A stretch of DNA of 64,000 nt from Phlegmacium glaucopus (GCA_015039465.1 MU130622.1:142858-206857), one strand, 5' to 3'; counted from the stretch's first letter, positions 32,125 through 45,349 are shown. Made by a program: numbers and translations. The notes: a model not told the origin generated them from the letters alone.

Positions 32125-34160
32125 TTAAACTTCGGAAAGGATCTGCACAAGCACACCTTTGACTGTCAGTACCTCATCAGGATTGACTGAAACATCGGCG
32201 CTGGTGTTGCCTTTAGGTGTAGGCTTAAAAGTTGCTCCGAACAAGGCGCTCGCCAATATCTCGTCCTCAGGTCCATCTCGAACACGCACCCGATGGGAGA
32301 TAACCCTAGGCGCGATACGTGCGACATCAACTTCGGATACGTCCAGTACTTTGGCTGCTTGAGATACGTAATGAAGCGATCCAGAGCTCTCACCCGCATT
32401 ATAAGTCTCATTGGCTATTTCCTGATAACCTTGTGTCGTCTTTTTTTGGCTGCTAGTATCGGAGAAGTCATCGGCCTGAACCATGGGTCGTAGTAGCTCC
32501 ATTCCGGTAAGGTCAGTGCCGATAACCCGAGAAGCACGAATCAAATCTTCAGCGTCTTTAGTGGCCCTTGCAGTAAGCAATGTTGCGTCGAGGCGTGAAT
32601 TATGGCGGGTTGCTGAAAATATGTCGGCAAGATATAGCGAAAGTGTATGAGATATATGTGTTTTATGATGAGCGTCGCTTAAAGCCCTGAGAAAAGAACG
32701 AGGAAGCATGTCTACGGATAACGGAGGTGGATTAAAATGACTTGATGACCTGGGATGTAATGGCAAGGGTTTCGTAAATGTCGGCGGAGTATAACTTTGA
32801 GGAAGTGACATTGGATGCGAGGGTGATGGAGTGCCAGGGTTGGAGTGGGAAGAGAAGTGGGGATGGAATGGCCGAGGGGTAGGTGAGAACGGAAGTGCAC
32901 GAAAATTATGTCGGATATCCTGAGCTATGAAGATATTACTGCTCATAGCAAATTTATCCAACTGTATGTTGTTTATCGTCAAAAGAATGTATAGGGGTGA
33001 GCCATGGGTGATACGTACTAAAGTCTTGTGTATAAGAGGTCGTTCCCGCGCATCAAATGGACAGACGTAGACTGTGATAAACCCCTCAGGTAATTTCCAA
33101 GCACCTCCGTCATCGTCTGCTTCTGACACACCAGTATTACGGCTGTGGATTTCTGTAGCAATCCTATTTCGTCGGCTCTCAAGAGTAACCCTTCCCTCAG
33201 CCAAGACCTTGGCAAATGTCCGCTGGATCAAATCAGGGGCATATTCTAGTCCCGAAATAACCAGTGCCTGAGGAAGCTTCAACGGCAGCTTTGACTGTGA
33301 AAGTTTCCTTCGGCTGATCGGTAGTGGGTCGGAATAGGAGTGCGGCAGCTCATTAGAATATATGGGGCGAGGCCTCAGAACGGGGGCCGAAGCTGTCAAC
33401 GTCGATGCCATGATGTCGGGGATCGGGACGGAGCCTGACATCAGCAGAGGTTCTGGCACATTGTTCGTATGGACGACAGCTGCGTTAGCGTTGTTCGGAA
33501 ATGAACGAGAATTTTTATGCCTGCTTAGACGAGAATGTGCCCCTTGGCGATGGTGATTGGCAGATTTGGAAACCGCATTGTCGCCGGAGCCTTCGTCCTG
33601 GTGCCAGTGTGAATTAAAGCCGGAAGGGAGAAAGAGGGACCGTAAGAAAATAGATATGTCGTCGACAGAAGCAGCTCCATTGGACCGCTGGGGCCTTATT
33701 TTAAGTTTATGGGTTGGCAGGTTAAAGATGGACGATAATGTCTGGATAAGGTTTGAGGTCAGCAGTGGTCTGAAAATGATGCGACAATCAAGGATGATAT
33801 TGAATAAATTTCCGTATGACCAGGATTTCAAGTTTAGTCATCTTTGGTCACCGACAACCTATATTGTCACTAGCGCCAGCTAAAGGCTGTGTCTGAGCAA
33901 CCTTTTCCTTTTCGAGCGCAAAGAATTGTGTGAGATGAACTTGCCCAAACAGTGAGCTTGAGGACCAGGCCTACATCTTCTTCTGGTGTGCGAAGGATTA
34001 AATGTTTCTCGCCTGCAATGAGGCAAAGCAGAATGGACTGGAAGATGACATGATCCAAAGGAAGTGATGCTGGTGCTGCGACATCATGAATGTACGATAG
34101 AAGTGTTGGAAAAAAGGCTTGTGTTCCTATCAGATGGCGGGGCAGAGCATGTTGAGACAT
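32125..34160 (-). CDS. Degenerate MoxR/Mg-chelatase-like AAA+ protein
   Basis: The first exon (start 34160) reads LPLDHVIFQSILLCLIAGEKHLILRTPEED. A long second exon has LPQALVISGLEYAPDLIQRTFAKVLAEGRVTL, which lines up with the Walker B to sensor-1 part of MoxR/ChlI AAA+ ATPases. It then has RSFLRALSDAHHKTHISHTLSLYLADIFSATRHNSRLDATLLTARATKDAEDLIRASRV (in parts), which resembles the C-terminal lid. No Walker A GxxGxGK and no Asp-Asp/Glu Walker B are seen. A Ser/His/Pro-rich insertion lies between (about 32700-32900). It is likely a non-hydrolysing relative found in Agaricomycetes; its role is unknown. The splice between the two main exons (about 33950-33800) is uncertain. Confidence 0.55.
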
Positions 34161-34610
34161 TGACTGGCAAGTTGTGGAGCTGTCTTTAGCGACGAAGAGT
34201 ACGTTTGTGTGAAACTGTGGATGGACATGGGATAACAAACCTTTATTTCGAAATGCTAGCGCGAGAGATCAAGCCACCAAAAAAAGGTCCGTTGGGGATA
34301 TGTCCGATTCTATCCGGTTCTCTCTCCGTTTGGTCGGTATGACAATCTCATGTCCCACCATGCCTATATCCGATTTATTACAATGGACCTTCTCATTCTT
34401 TTCATGTACCTCATTAGTATCTGAGCTGGTTGCTCGACCCTTTTACAAGACTTTTTGCCCCAGTGCTGCGACACTTGGTGGCCATCCCATAATCGAGAGT
34501 CTTCCCACCCATGTAAATACACATATTCATTCTACCCTTTGCATCCCACTGATGTTTGTCGCCCTGCAGATTCAAATCGATCTTGCTTACTCGACCGCGT
34601 CCATGAAATC
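34161..34610. other. Divergent gap with possible 5' exons of the membrane-protein gene
   Basis: This lies between two genes facing apart. An open plus-strand frame near 34350-34420 encodes a hydrophobic Phe/Leu/Ser-rich segment (MPISDLLQWTFSFFSCTSLV) that could be a signal peptide exon for the membrane protein downstream. No convincing splice to the following exon was found, so it is not annotated as coding. Confidence 0.35.
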
Positions 34611-37600
34611 ATGGCCAACTCAGTGCAATTCACCGTTGACGATACATCACCTACCATATTATACTCACCTTTCGGTGATACTTTCTCCACCCCAAATCTA
34701 AGCGCGGGCTGGAACCCATATTACACCCTGTCTGGTTTTGTTCCTGCACCTGGTGACGTTGGAAATGGCACTAGTCAACACATCACTTCAATGAACGGTT
34801 CCTCTTGTGCCATACAATGGCAAGGTATGTCTCTTATATCTACGTTGGCTGACCTATCAATGATTTGTTCTCGCAGGGACTGGTATTCAGCTATTCGGAA
34901 ATGCTACCTTCGCCTCATACTCGATAACGCTTGATGGCGCACCTTTCACGCCAGCCGCTACATCGGATGGTGTTCTGGCGAATATAGACGGCCTTGCAGA
35001 TGCTCCCCATATCGTTGTCTTGACTGCTGAAACTCCAGCAGTACAAGACCCGCCCGACTCTTCAATGCTTGTCTTTGAAAAAGCAATAATCACTTCCTCT
35101 CCTGCGCCTGCCAAGTAGGTGGCGTTTAAGCATTCCTGTTTCGTACTGGCTCTAATCTGTTATGGGCAATTTCTCCGAATAACATCCAAAAGTGTAAGTT
35201 TCAGGTCTCAAGTGATTAATGATAACGACATCGCCTTCCTCGGCCGTTGGTCGTTCGAGACGGCTCCAACTGGCGACTCCTTCCATACATCTCAAACCCT
35301 TGGTGACCATGCCGTCACCACCTTCCAAGGTACGTCACCCATAGCCAAAAGTTTCAAGTTGTCTAATATGTTTTATGTCGTTAGGGTCGACTTTCCTTCT
35401 GCAAGGCAAGACTTCTCCAAATTCCGGCAACTACACAGTTACTATTGACAACACGACAACGACTCTATCTGGCCGCTCTTCATTCACCTCCTATACTTCG
35501 CTTTTGTTCTTCGTATCTGACCTAGATTCCACGTTAGTTCACTCCGTCGCAATTGCGAACAGTGGTGGCGGCGGTTTGTCGCTTTTGGTTGGCGGGTTTA
35601 ACACGTCTATGCCTTACAGGTGAAGTAATCTGGACTATTCTTTCTTTCGCCCCAGCTGAAATAGTTTTCCCTTAGCACAATAATAACACCTCCGCCTCTC
35701 CAAGATTCTCCAACCTCAGTTGTCACAAGCAACAAACCCTTTCCTTCAGGGACCCTAGCTGCATTCATCTTGGCTGGGATCCTCGCCTTTGTACTTCTTT
35801 CTGGGCTACTTTTCTTCTTCCTTGTTTATCGTCCTCGGCGACGGCGACGTGCCTTCGCTGAAACCGTAAGGGAGAGGAGTCCCAAAGAGCATGAAGCAGG
35901 CGTCCTCGACATTGGACCCGAACTCACTAGGACAGCGGAGGTTAGTTCTCGTATAGACTTGGACAATGTAAGGAATGGATTCTCGCGATGGAGAAGAGGT
36001 GCGGTTGAAGGCAGCGCTGGCGATGGGAGCCTGCAAATACACTTCCGACATTCAGATTCCTTGGACGAAAAAGAACCCAGTCCCTTGAGCGAAGTCCAAG
36101 TCGACGAATTAAGCGAAGATCCAAGCATTAATTCATCCGCCAAACGAAAAGCTCGAGCAAAGAGTAAAGGCAAAGCGAGACAAATTATTGGTAGATCTTG
36201 GTCACCGGGTCTCACGCTCGATTTCCATCGTCGTTCACGTCGACAATCAAATAATCAGGTCCCGTCGTCTCCTGTAGCAGAGTCTCTCGGCTACGTCTCC
36301 ACCTTCATGGCCGCCGAACCTTCCTCTCCTAAAAAAGATGTAAATGTTGCACCTCCATCCTATGCAGCATCAGTTTCTATTCGTGACTCCAACAATAATT
36401 CCAACTCTAATCCTTCGTCTCATCCTTCATCTATGCCGTCTGTACCACGTTCTGTGTCCCCCTTTCCAGGAGATCATAATCGTTCTTATCCTGCACATAA
36501 TCAAGAGAGTAGCGGTGGTTTCTTACTGCGCGGCCGAGAATCGGATTTTGAACCGGGCTCCAGTACTGGTCATTCGCCTCAGTTCCTGAAACCCCCAGCA
36601 GCTACCTCAATGAGATCGAAGGACAACCGAGCCAGCACAGTGGAAGACAACTCGGACAACAATCGCGGGCATGTTTCTCTACAGCAGGTAATCAGGGATC
36701 TCAGTCCCCGTATACCCCGTCATCCTTACGCACTACAAGAAGATGAAGAAAGCATACAAGAGCCACCTTCGCCCCAAGACATTACAGTGTTGATACCGCC
36801 GTCACCAATGCTGCCTTCAAATGATGACGAGCTGGTTGAAGTTCGCGACGGAGTTTTCCTCAGTGTCAGAACACCCAGCCCATTCCATCTGACCTTTGAT
36901 GCAAGGCAACTCCCACAGCCTTCCAGTGACAACTCCAATTCCAACTCTACAGGACTGAGCTATGTGACTGCTTCCTCTATCAGCAGACCATCTGGAGGGT
37001 CATCTGGCAGTTACGAAAATCCTGATGGCACGAGACCACTTGCCTATATGCCAAGCGGTCCCGAATTTGTTCAAGGAACTTCAAATCCGCGGTTTCGATT
37101 GACACCTTTATCCATCCCTCCAGCTGCGGCTACCACCAATCCGCCTAACATTTCCATCGAAGATTCTGAAGGCGAAACATCCTTCCTCGATTTTACCAGC
37201 TCCCGTGAAGGATCCCTTGCTTCGCGTTCTATGAGAAGGTCTTGGTCCGAGGAGAGGAAAAGACGCAGCCTTTATCCACTAACGATTGAAGGAAAATCAA
37301 GGTGGAGCAACACAACGGTGCCCAGTGTGATGTCCAAGTCGTCCAATAATGGGTCTGGCGGCGGCAACGGTGTATCCCCAGGCAACGGTCCATCAGAAGG
37401 TTCACAGAGGATACCACCAGAATCGCAGTCAACTACATTCCCTATACCAGTCCGATTTAGCAACCCACCTTCAATGTATCCTACAATTACCATTGGGTCC
37501 AATCGACGTTCTCGAACCTCGGGATTAACGTCACCAGGTGATACCCTTCACGTCCATCCTCCTTTCGATTCCCTCGAATCACCAACGGAGAGCGTACCCA

Positions 37601-38004
37601 TGTCAGTCTCTGAACTTCATTTCCGACAAAGCATTTCAGAAGAAAACGTAGGGTTCAATTCTCGTCGAACCACAGAAAGCTCTCTTGTTTTCGTATCTTC
37701 ACATCCTCCCTTACCGACACAACAACAACAACATGATGACTTTACGCCTAGACCTTTCGACCCTTCCATTCTGGTTAACAGAGTGTTGGGTTTGCCATCT
37801 CCTACTTCAACGATGACTGCACGTCCTATTGGTTATTCAAGTGCAGCTTCTACTGCTGCTTCATCACTTAGTCCTTTTGCACGATCTACTGGTTATCCAG
37901 CTACAGCTTCCACAGCTACTTCACCTAGTGCATTTGCTTTACGACATGACACTCCCACTCGGGGCGATCGTCCAGATTCTGATAATACAGGGACTGATTC
38001 ATAG
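34611..38004 (+). CDS. Large single-pass membrane protein with beta-sandwich ectodomain
   Basis: The extracellular part begins near VQFTVDDTSPTILYSPFG and contains GTGIQLFGNATFASYSITLD, a pattern of galactose-binding-like beta-sandwich domains repeated in Agaricomycete surface proteins. A second similar block (FLGRWSFETAP ... STFLLQGKTSPNSGNYTVTID) follows. A single membrane helix (TLAAFILAGILAFVLLSGLL) is followed by a basic stop-transfer RPRRRRR. A long Ser/Pro/Asn-rich cytoplasmic tail of about 700 residues comes next. Four short introns interrupt the ectodomain. The start at 34611 lacks a signal peptide, so an upstream exon is likely. The topology suggests a cell-wall or stress sensor like the Mid2/Wsc type, which is inference only. 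Confidence 0.7.
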
Positions 38005-38220
38005 GGACCTCTTAATTGAACTTTTTTTTTGCAATCTGGAGAACTTTTATGTGAACACATATACCATGCTTTCCCGTTTTTTTTGTATCCCATAGTGTAC
38101 TATACCAGGAAGCAATTTCCAATTCATGACTTTCATGCCTATAATGTTTTTGTTATGTGTGTCTTTTGAAAAGCTACTTACTACGATAGAAAAGGTATCA
38201 AAGCTCCGTGTAGGGTGTGA

Positions 38221-41200
38221 TTATGATGGTGGTGTGGAATCTTTCCTCAATCCAAAGCTGACGAACCGACGGAAGTCCGAGAAAACTTCACGTCGAGGAT
38301 TTTCAGTACGATTCTCTCCTGCACTCGACCCCGTCGGAGGTCCACTTTGACCGGGGCCAACCATGCTGCCAAAGATGCCTTCACTGATTGTCCCTCCAAG
38401 GGGGAGGATCATTCGACTAGCGCCGGGACTGACTAAGCTTCCGCCAGCATGACCAGTCGCGGGTGGATCCATATCAAGAGATGACAGAAAAGACGTGCTT
38501 TGGAGATCCGTTTTCGTGCTAGTGATCGTAAGGAAGGAGTCGAGAAGATTATTCTGCACCGACTTAGGTGTACCCTTCAGATCAAGGATCTGAGATAGGG
38601 GTATTATTAGTTAAATTAACCAAGCGCAGTCTAGGTTGACTTGTCAACTCACCTTTTGGAAATTTGAAAAAGAAGCATCACCAATTAAGAGGGTATAATT
38701 CAAAATAAATCCTTCAGGGGGATCCTAGAGACCGTTTCAACTGTCAGCGGTTGAATTAAGCTAGCCAAGTAGATGTCATACCACAGGGGTAACGATTACT
38801 TTAAGTAACGCTTCAAGTCGAGTAGTAGTTTTAGTCAATGAACGAGAATAACTGCGAGGTTCTAGTTGAGATGAATGCTCCATTATGGCAATAAATTTAC
38901 CATACGTTGTAGTGGCCAAAGCCTCGCCCGGCATCTTAACTAGATATGCCTTCACGGTTTGCAAGTCTATAAGAAGCTACAACTCATCAGGGGTTTACAT
39001 CAAAAAATATTCGAACCAGAGTGATATACCTGTTCAGCACCGATCTCCTTTAACGGCCGACTTCTCACTAGAGAGTTTGTGAATTTGACAAGGATGACAC
39101 TATACAGTAGATGAGTACCATCCACTCGTGGCGACAGCGGAAGGCTTACCTGCATGCTTTATCGAAGAAGTTCCGGAGGTACTTTTTCTGTTCTATAAGC
39201 GGTTTTATGACAGCCACGAGTTGTTCTGCAGCTTTCACCAACTCATCGGCATAAGGGGATTGTCCGCTGACTTGATTCACTGTCGACCATGAGGTTTTGC
39301 TCATTGCGACAAAAGATGGATCACAATTGGATTCAAATTCTCTCAATATAGCATTAATGGCCGTGGAAATGGCACTTGATAAATCTCATTGTCAGTAAGT
39401 TTCATATTGGGAAAAGGCTAGAAACTGACCTGACAAAAAGGTCACATTCTCCTTGAAAATCGACCTTTTCCTTGAACTCCGGGTTGATCTTCTCACGGAT
39501 TTTCTCCTGAAGCTGTCAGAAGAATGTAGACTTGTTCATCGGTTATCATCCACGAGGTTGTATATATACGTACTTCAAGGGCCGTAGTTTGACAATAATC
39601 TGCAGTATTGATTAGCAGACAGGACTGTTTCACCAAGTCAAGGTCTGCACGAGACTCCGTTGATTGCCGAGGGACGGCAGGAGGCCTTAATTAAGAGGTA
39701 TAGAGAACTGTCGCATGGTAGGGCGAGCACATACCGTTTAAATTGAACGGCTAAAACTTCCTCTGTTACAGGGTAAATATGTCAGCTTTGGGAGAAGGGA
39801 AGAACCAATATAACACCCACCTGCATAAATGCGAAGCCATTTTTTATGCAGAGACGACAGATCATATAACGCTTGTCCCGTTGACAGTTTTGCGCATTGC
39901 TCGAGACTTTGTCCGTAAAAATAGAATAGATCGGTAGATGATGGAAGAACTATCATTGATGAAGACTCGTCATCCCCACTGGCTAGAGCTTCGGCAGATG
40001 GTCGCGAGTGAGTCTTGGTCGTTTTGGCTTTACGATGAGGAGCAAGCATGTCCGCTAGAACTCTGAAGGTTCGTATCAGTTAAATGGGACTGTGTGACGG
40101 AATTTTGAACCAACTTGTCCTGTGCATCCACAAAAATGCCCATATGCAGCTCGAATGCAGCTGAAATAGGTTTTCCGGGTTCAGAATGTGAATTATCCGT
40201 CGCCTTCAGCATATCTTTGAACTAGAATGCCATGAGAAGTGACAAGAGAGATATGGAACTGAAAGGACAGACAGGCGTTGCCCATTTCTTTGCCATCGAG
40301 GTTTCAAATTCTGTGGTCACTTGCAGATTGTCCAGTAGTGCCTTGACAGTGAGACCCGAGCCAGCTTTAGTGAGAAGAGTTGTCACGTCATCTCTAAAAA
40401 ATTGTTAAATATGGTAACGCGATGAGTATGCAGTCGGCCAACACACCTGGTAATTTCCGTAAACTTTGCCAAAAGGTGCCAACTAACCCTCCACTCTGCT
40501 GGAAACACTCTACCATGTTCAATTTCATGATTTTGCAGTAATCGCCGGAACCATGCAAATCTTCTCACTATGTTGTCCAGTTGTCCAGCTTCGTCACTCG
40601 TACGAAAAATTCGACGATATTCCTTGAACTCGAGAGCAACAAAACGTTCAACAAGATGAGCCCTCACATCTGGTCCTAACACATCTACGACCGTGCAAGC
40701 GTCTGCGATGAGAGTTGACTTGATTGACTTGTTGCTTTCCTGTAGGTAGCTGTCGACGACAAGATATGCTTAGCTAGTTTCCCGGAAACAGCATCAAGTG
40801 ACATACAACGCGTCAAAGTCTGCATCAAGTTGGGTTCGCAGCTGAGACTGAATTTCTTGCATGCGTTTCCAGACGCGAGCTATTCGTGGAACCGCAGTAT
40901 ACGATTTGAAAGACGCAGAAATTTGCTTGATAGCCTGAGAGGATACATAATGACCATTGGCGAAGAATAGAGATAGACGCAGGGACTAACCGACAAAGTC
41001 TGCGAGACCTCGCTGTACTTCCTCTCCTCAGTGAGGTCCTCTAGTTGTGTGAGAGCATTGACTAGTGTAAAATACGGTTAGACAGAGACATGTGAATTCA
41101 GAAGGTGGGATACATGCCTAACATTTGCAATCTCTTCATCATAGTCATGCTGGTGATGAGGTTCTTTTTTGCCAAATCCAATACCTGGATGTCTTTGGTG

Positions 41201-41689
41201 ATGTTCTTCACAACTGCTTCTGACTCCGTTGCCTTTTCTCGGATAAGGGACATTTGACCTAGTAAATCCTGCCAGTCGGCGAGAGGATGAGTAAAGCGGG
41301 AAATAGTTGATAAAAGATATTAACCGATATCATTTCCTGAATGACGGACATTCTTTCGGGATCCTGACTGATTTTCAACTCTGATTGCAGTGCGTCCACT
41401 TCCTTCTGAAGCTCCTGCTGTGTTTCGGCTAGTCGCGAACTCACAACTTCAAGATGAGCCAGAGAAGCTTCTACCAGAGAACAACTAGAGTCAACATGCA
41501 AATTTCAAAACTTTAAAGTTTGGAAAGCGTTAGCAGAGACGAACCATCTGGAAAGAAGTCGTTTAAAATCTCCACTGCATTGAACTTTTCAGAAAGACCG
41601 TCTAGACGGTCGACTTCTCCAGAAGGCTCGAGTTCTAGGACGCGCTGGATAGATAGTATGACTTCGTGGGATAGATCATCGTTGGGCAT
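38221..41689 (-). CDS. VPS53: GARP complex subunit VPS53
   Basis: Subunit of the Golgi-associated retrograde protein complex, which tethers endosome-derived vesicles at the trans-Golgi. The start at 41689 (MPNDDLSHEVILSIQ) leads to FNAVEILNDFFPDGSSL, the family's N-terminal block. Coiled-coil helices follow: SRLAETQQELQKEVDALQSE, then KATESEAVVKNITKDIQVLDLAKKNLITSMTMMKRLQML (in parts). AVPRIARVWKRMQEIQSQL and DFDAL belong to the Vps53 N-terminal domain. Later exons (about 40680 to 39150) cover the helical C-terminal rods. The tail ending at 38221 is Ser/Gly/Pro-rich and probably disordered. At least a dozen introns. It converges with the membrane-protein gene. Confidence 0.85.
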
Positions 41690-41845
41690 GAAAGATGTTA
41701 TTGACAAAGATATTGGTGCCAATTGTTCGTCCGGTGCAAATTACGTGAGCAATCTCGTCTTGTTTCGTCCTCCTCCGCCATGCTTGTGAGATCTACTCGA
41801 CTTCCCCAGGTTAAGTACCAACCATCGGATAAGTGAGCCACTAAC

Positions 41846-42459
41846 ATGCTACCTTCGACGACTTCGGATACAAGGCCGCTCGTGATTCAAGCATATGACG
41901 GCCATCCATCCTATTCCTGTTCCAAATGCTCAGCAGTGATTGTCGGTATCTCATTTTACTCCGCCATCCTCGGTTCTCAAATGTTTTGTTTATCAGACTT
42001 TACAAGACGAACTTATCAGTAAATCGTTTTCTGGTCGCGATGGCCGAGGCTAGTGAATACCTGCAGCTGTGTCTATCAGAGTATTACTCAAGACTGACTG
42101 GCTTCGAGTTTGATGCAGTCGGCCACCAACGTCACACTAGGACGCAGAGAAGATCGTTCGCTTTTGTACGTGTCCTGACAGGCATCACATTTACGGTAAA
42201 GCTGCTTATTTGTTCATCACATAAGGACGGGCATTCATACCGTTGCCGACGTATTTTGCTTGGGTTGTAATGAACGTCTGGGTTGGTTTTATCATAAAGC
42301 CGCGGATTATGCACAGAAATACAAAGAAGGTATATCCTGTTCGAGTATTTTTTTCCCTTCCAGCTTATCGAAATTTGGCTAGGAAAATATCTTCTAGAGC
42401 GCGAGAAGCTTGTAAAAGAAAATGCATGGAACTTGGATGACGATACTACTGCTGATTGA
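41846..42459 (+). CDS. Yippee family zinc-binding protein
   Basis: Small conserved eukaryotic protein with a beta-tent Yippee fold holding one zinc between two CxxC pairs. Spliced exons give YSCSKCSATLQDELISKSF (first CxxC) and, after two introns, LGRREDRSLLTGIHTVADVF. CLGCNERLGWFYHKAADYAQ (second CxxC) follows, ending with KYLLEREKLVKENAW and an acidic tail at 42459. Introns run about 41936-41997, 42053-42109, 42162-42226 and 42331-42383; each was chosen because it restores the family pattern in phase. Yippee proteins are linked to cell-division and CTLH-complex functions in animals. The role here is not determined. It lies head to head with VPS53 across about 155 bp. Confidence 0.85.
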
Positions 42460-42761
42460 TGTCAAATCTTACGACTTGTACGTGAACAGATGTGTAGGAA
42501 GAGCTTCTGTCAGATGTCATTGTTCAAATGCATATTAAGGCTGAGAAAGGCGGTGGATTTGCTAGCTTTCTTTGCCGCAGGATGTATCTTGACTCTAAGG
42601 ATGTGTATTTATGGTGCCAGAATATCAGCATTCTTGCTGGTGGTTAGATTCAGTGACATGACAAATGTCAGATAGTTACATACGCCTGTCGACATGTCAC
42701 AGCACATATAGGACGCCCGTTGTCACATTTGGGCAACATTCGCTCCTTTAAGTTTAACAAC
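42460..42761. promoter_or_regulatory. Upstream region of the copper transporter gene
   Basis: About 300 non-coding bases between the Yippee stop and the CTR start codon. It would hold the CTR promoter. I could not identify a copper-responsive element with confidence. Confidence 0.45.
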
Positions 42762-43513
42762 ATGGACCACGGAGGACACGGAGAGCACTTCATGCCCATA
42801 AAGCCATTCTGTAAAATGAATATGCTTTGGTATACATACACTTCCTCTCTTTCTTCATTCTAGTCTTGAATTTAATTCTCCCCCAGGAACACAGACATCA
42901 TCAACACCTGTATAGTCTTCCGAACCTGGCACGTTTCCTCCAATGCCTTCTTTCTTGGGTCTTGTATCTTTATCGTCCTTCTCGGCATCTTCTATGAGTA
43001 TCTCCGTGTGTTTCAACGAAAATTGGACTATCGCATCGCCTTGTCGCTGCAAAACAAAGGAAAGAGGAGGTCTACAGCAAGCAGCGGACGAAATAGTCCA
43101 GAAGGTGTTTCCGAGGACTCTGCTCTTTTAACGGGACGCATACTGAACCCCTCGCTAGCAGGGTGAGTCTGATTGTTTCAAAAAAATTCTTAAGTTGCCA
43201 GAATAGTTCACTACAAAAATCATTTCTCTTCCAGAACGCCAGTGCCTGCAATCCTTCGGGCAATCAGAGCGCTCACCTACGGAGCAACCGTCTTCCTTTC
43301 TTTCTTCCTGATGTTGATATTCATGACATACAATGTGTGTAGCTATTTCACTTTGTATACTTTTTCGCTTTCTCATGAAACGCTCTACAGGCTTATCTCA
43401 TCGCTGCCGTGGTTGTTGGAGCGTGTCTGGGTCACTATATCTTTGGATCTACTATCAACATCAACGCCATCTTGGCTGACCCTTCAGCGGGTAAAGGCAT
43501 GGCGTGCCACTAA
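42762..43513 (+). CDS. CTR-family copper transporter
   Basis: High-affinity copper uptake or vacuolar copper release; it works as a trimer. The start at 42762 gives the metal-binding N-terminus MDHGGHGEHFMPIKPFCKMN, rich in His and Met. Three membrane helices follow: VSSNAFFLGSCIFIVLLGIF, then a second with the MxxxM motif (FLMLIFMTYN) and a third with GxxxG (VVVGACLGHYIFG). A cytosolic loop with basic and Ser-rich sequence joins helices 1 and 2. The protein ends at GKGMACH (43513), with a terminal Cys-His that may bind copper. Three introns of about 55-80 nt. It converges with PRE9. Confidence 0.9.
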
Positions 43514-43647
43514 TTCACTATATGTATCCTCCTCGTGTACGATGTGCGATGAATTCTGAACGAGTAAATTAACCAGTGAAGACGGATCCACGGAAGAGAC
43601 TTCTGATCACACATGCATTGAAAATATTTAAAAGTACAGACAAAGAA

Positions 43648-44896
43648 TCATGCAGCCTTCATCTCTGTATCCTCATCTTGCTTCGTCAAACCTTCTGCCA
43701 AAAGTAAAGCATCGATCTCAGATGGCTTGTAGATCTTGGCTCTAGGTTGGTTGGTCGTTGGATCAAGCGTCAAGACAGCAAATTCCACTGAAAAAAAAAC
43801 TCAAGTAATGAGCCAGGACTTCAGATGTGGGTTTATTATACGCACATTTCTCGCTGCCTAGCGTCGTGCTGTCCATCGTCTTGCTCATTGTCCTCAGGAC
43901 CAGTCCGATGGCATCCTTGACTTCGATGTCATCCTTATACTCTTGCTTCAATAAACTCTGCGCCGTGCCGTTGTTAGCTCCAATACACGTTGCCTTCCAG
44001 CCAGAGTAGTTGCCTGAAGGATCGGAATGATACAATTGGAATTGATAGTGAGGATCGTAGCCCGCATAAAGCAACGATACACCGAACGGCCGTAGACCTA
44101 AAGAAAATCAGTACAACTTATATATATATCGACATGGCGCCTGCCAACTGAGAAATTTTCGTACCTCCGAACTGTGTATAACCCTGCTTCATGTCGCAAA
44201 GTCTTTGTGCGAGTAGTTCCACCGGAATATCTTCGTTGTACTGTAACAAATGCCGCTGGGCAGCCGTCCGTGCAAAATTGACTAACGAATTCGCGTCTGC
44301 TGTCAGACCAGCTACGCCTCCAATGACATTCCTATAGATTGAAAAAAATATAAACATAGATCGGATCAGAGATATTTGGATTTCAAGACCGATCTTTTTA
44401 AGAGAAAAAGGAACGCACGAATTGAGAAGGAATATCTTCTCGCCGCTACCTCCATATCCTCCTTCTTTTGCGCTTGACAGATCTAATAGTTTACCAGTGA
44501 CTTTCTTCTCTGCAGCTAATACAACACCATCCTTTGCTAGAACTCCAAGCACGGTACCAGCATGTGAGATAGCCTCCATGGCATACTCGACTATGGACGT
44601 TAGTTTGAATGAATAAAAGTCGTTTTCGGTGTTGGATTTAGTAGCTCACTTTGATATAGACGACCTACATAGAGGATAAATTAAACATGTCATCTTAACC
44701 AATCAACAAATGCTCTTACCTTCCGGAGAGAAGATGGTTGTTCGACCTGATCACCGAAAGAAAATCATGTTATTTGCGGTTCCAACGAAGTATGAGGGGG
44801 AAATGAGTCCAAGCTTACTGTCATAGCGTCTGGCCTGGTAATCGAATAAATCAATGGGTATTGGGAGGCAGATGAGAATTGGAGTAAACATACCAT
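43648..44896 (-). CDS. PRE9: 20S proteasome alpha subunit (PSMA4/PRE9 type)
   Basis: Structural alpha-ring subunit of the 20S proteasome. Spliced small exons give [20 protein letters not shown] followed by [16 protein letters not shown], the alpha-subunit N-terminal signature. Then come [38 protein letters not shown] and [20 protein letters not shown], all typical of the PSMA4 orthologue group. The C-terminus ends ...EDTEMKAA at 43648. The 5' end is unusually fragmented: an exon with only the ATG, then 17-, 27- and 15-nt exons before the main one. GT-AG ends are present at each. It is constitutive housekeeping machinery. Confidence 0.92.
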
Positions 44897-45349
44897 GATG
44901 AATGAGAATGAGGGTGGTATTCAGATTAACAGCAGAACTGACGCGTCGCAGTTAACTGGTGCACACGCGTTCGATTTCGGCAAATGCCGTGCCTGATCCC
45001 AATTATCTTTTATCTTATCTTATTTCCTTTTGGTATGAATAGGGACCAAACATAGAGAGATATTTAGTGAATTCTACAATGTTTAACAAGGGGGGCCCAG
45101 GCTGTTGTTCCCTGAATATATTTAGGGCCATCCAAGGTAGTCTCTCGTAGACAGCTTCGATATATGTGATGTGACATAAAATAATCCTATGTTTGGTATT
45201 AAAAAATCAAAAATTCATTCTTGTTGGGTTACCTTTTAACGGGAACGTTAACACGGCTCAGGACACTTGAATCCCCCGGAAATTGGACCCAAATATTAAT
45301 ATGTATTGTAATGATAAGGTTACTATAGTTATGGATCACAATATATGAA
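44897..45349. other. Intergenic stretch at the edge of the transposon island
   Basis: Holds the PRE9 promoter and AT-rich DNA. An 11-bp word ACCAAACATAG occurs at about 45044 and inverted near 45190, possibly a trace of a small repeat. No gene is supported. Confidence 0.45.

Noticed and set aside
10000..45000. Possible biosynthetic gene cluster (MFS transporter, aldo/keto reductase, Zn2Cys6 factor, MVD1)
   Set aside because: No core enzyme such as a terpene cyclase, PKS or NRPS is present. The intervening genes are unrelated housekeeping genes, so the resemblance is accidental.
45044..45210. Short inverted word ACCAAACATAG considered as a third MITE
   Set aside because: Only 11 bp match, there are no longer inverted ends and no target duplication, so chance is a fair explanation.
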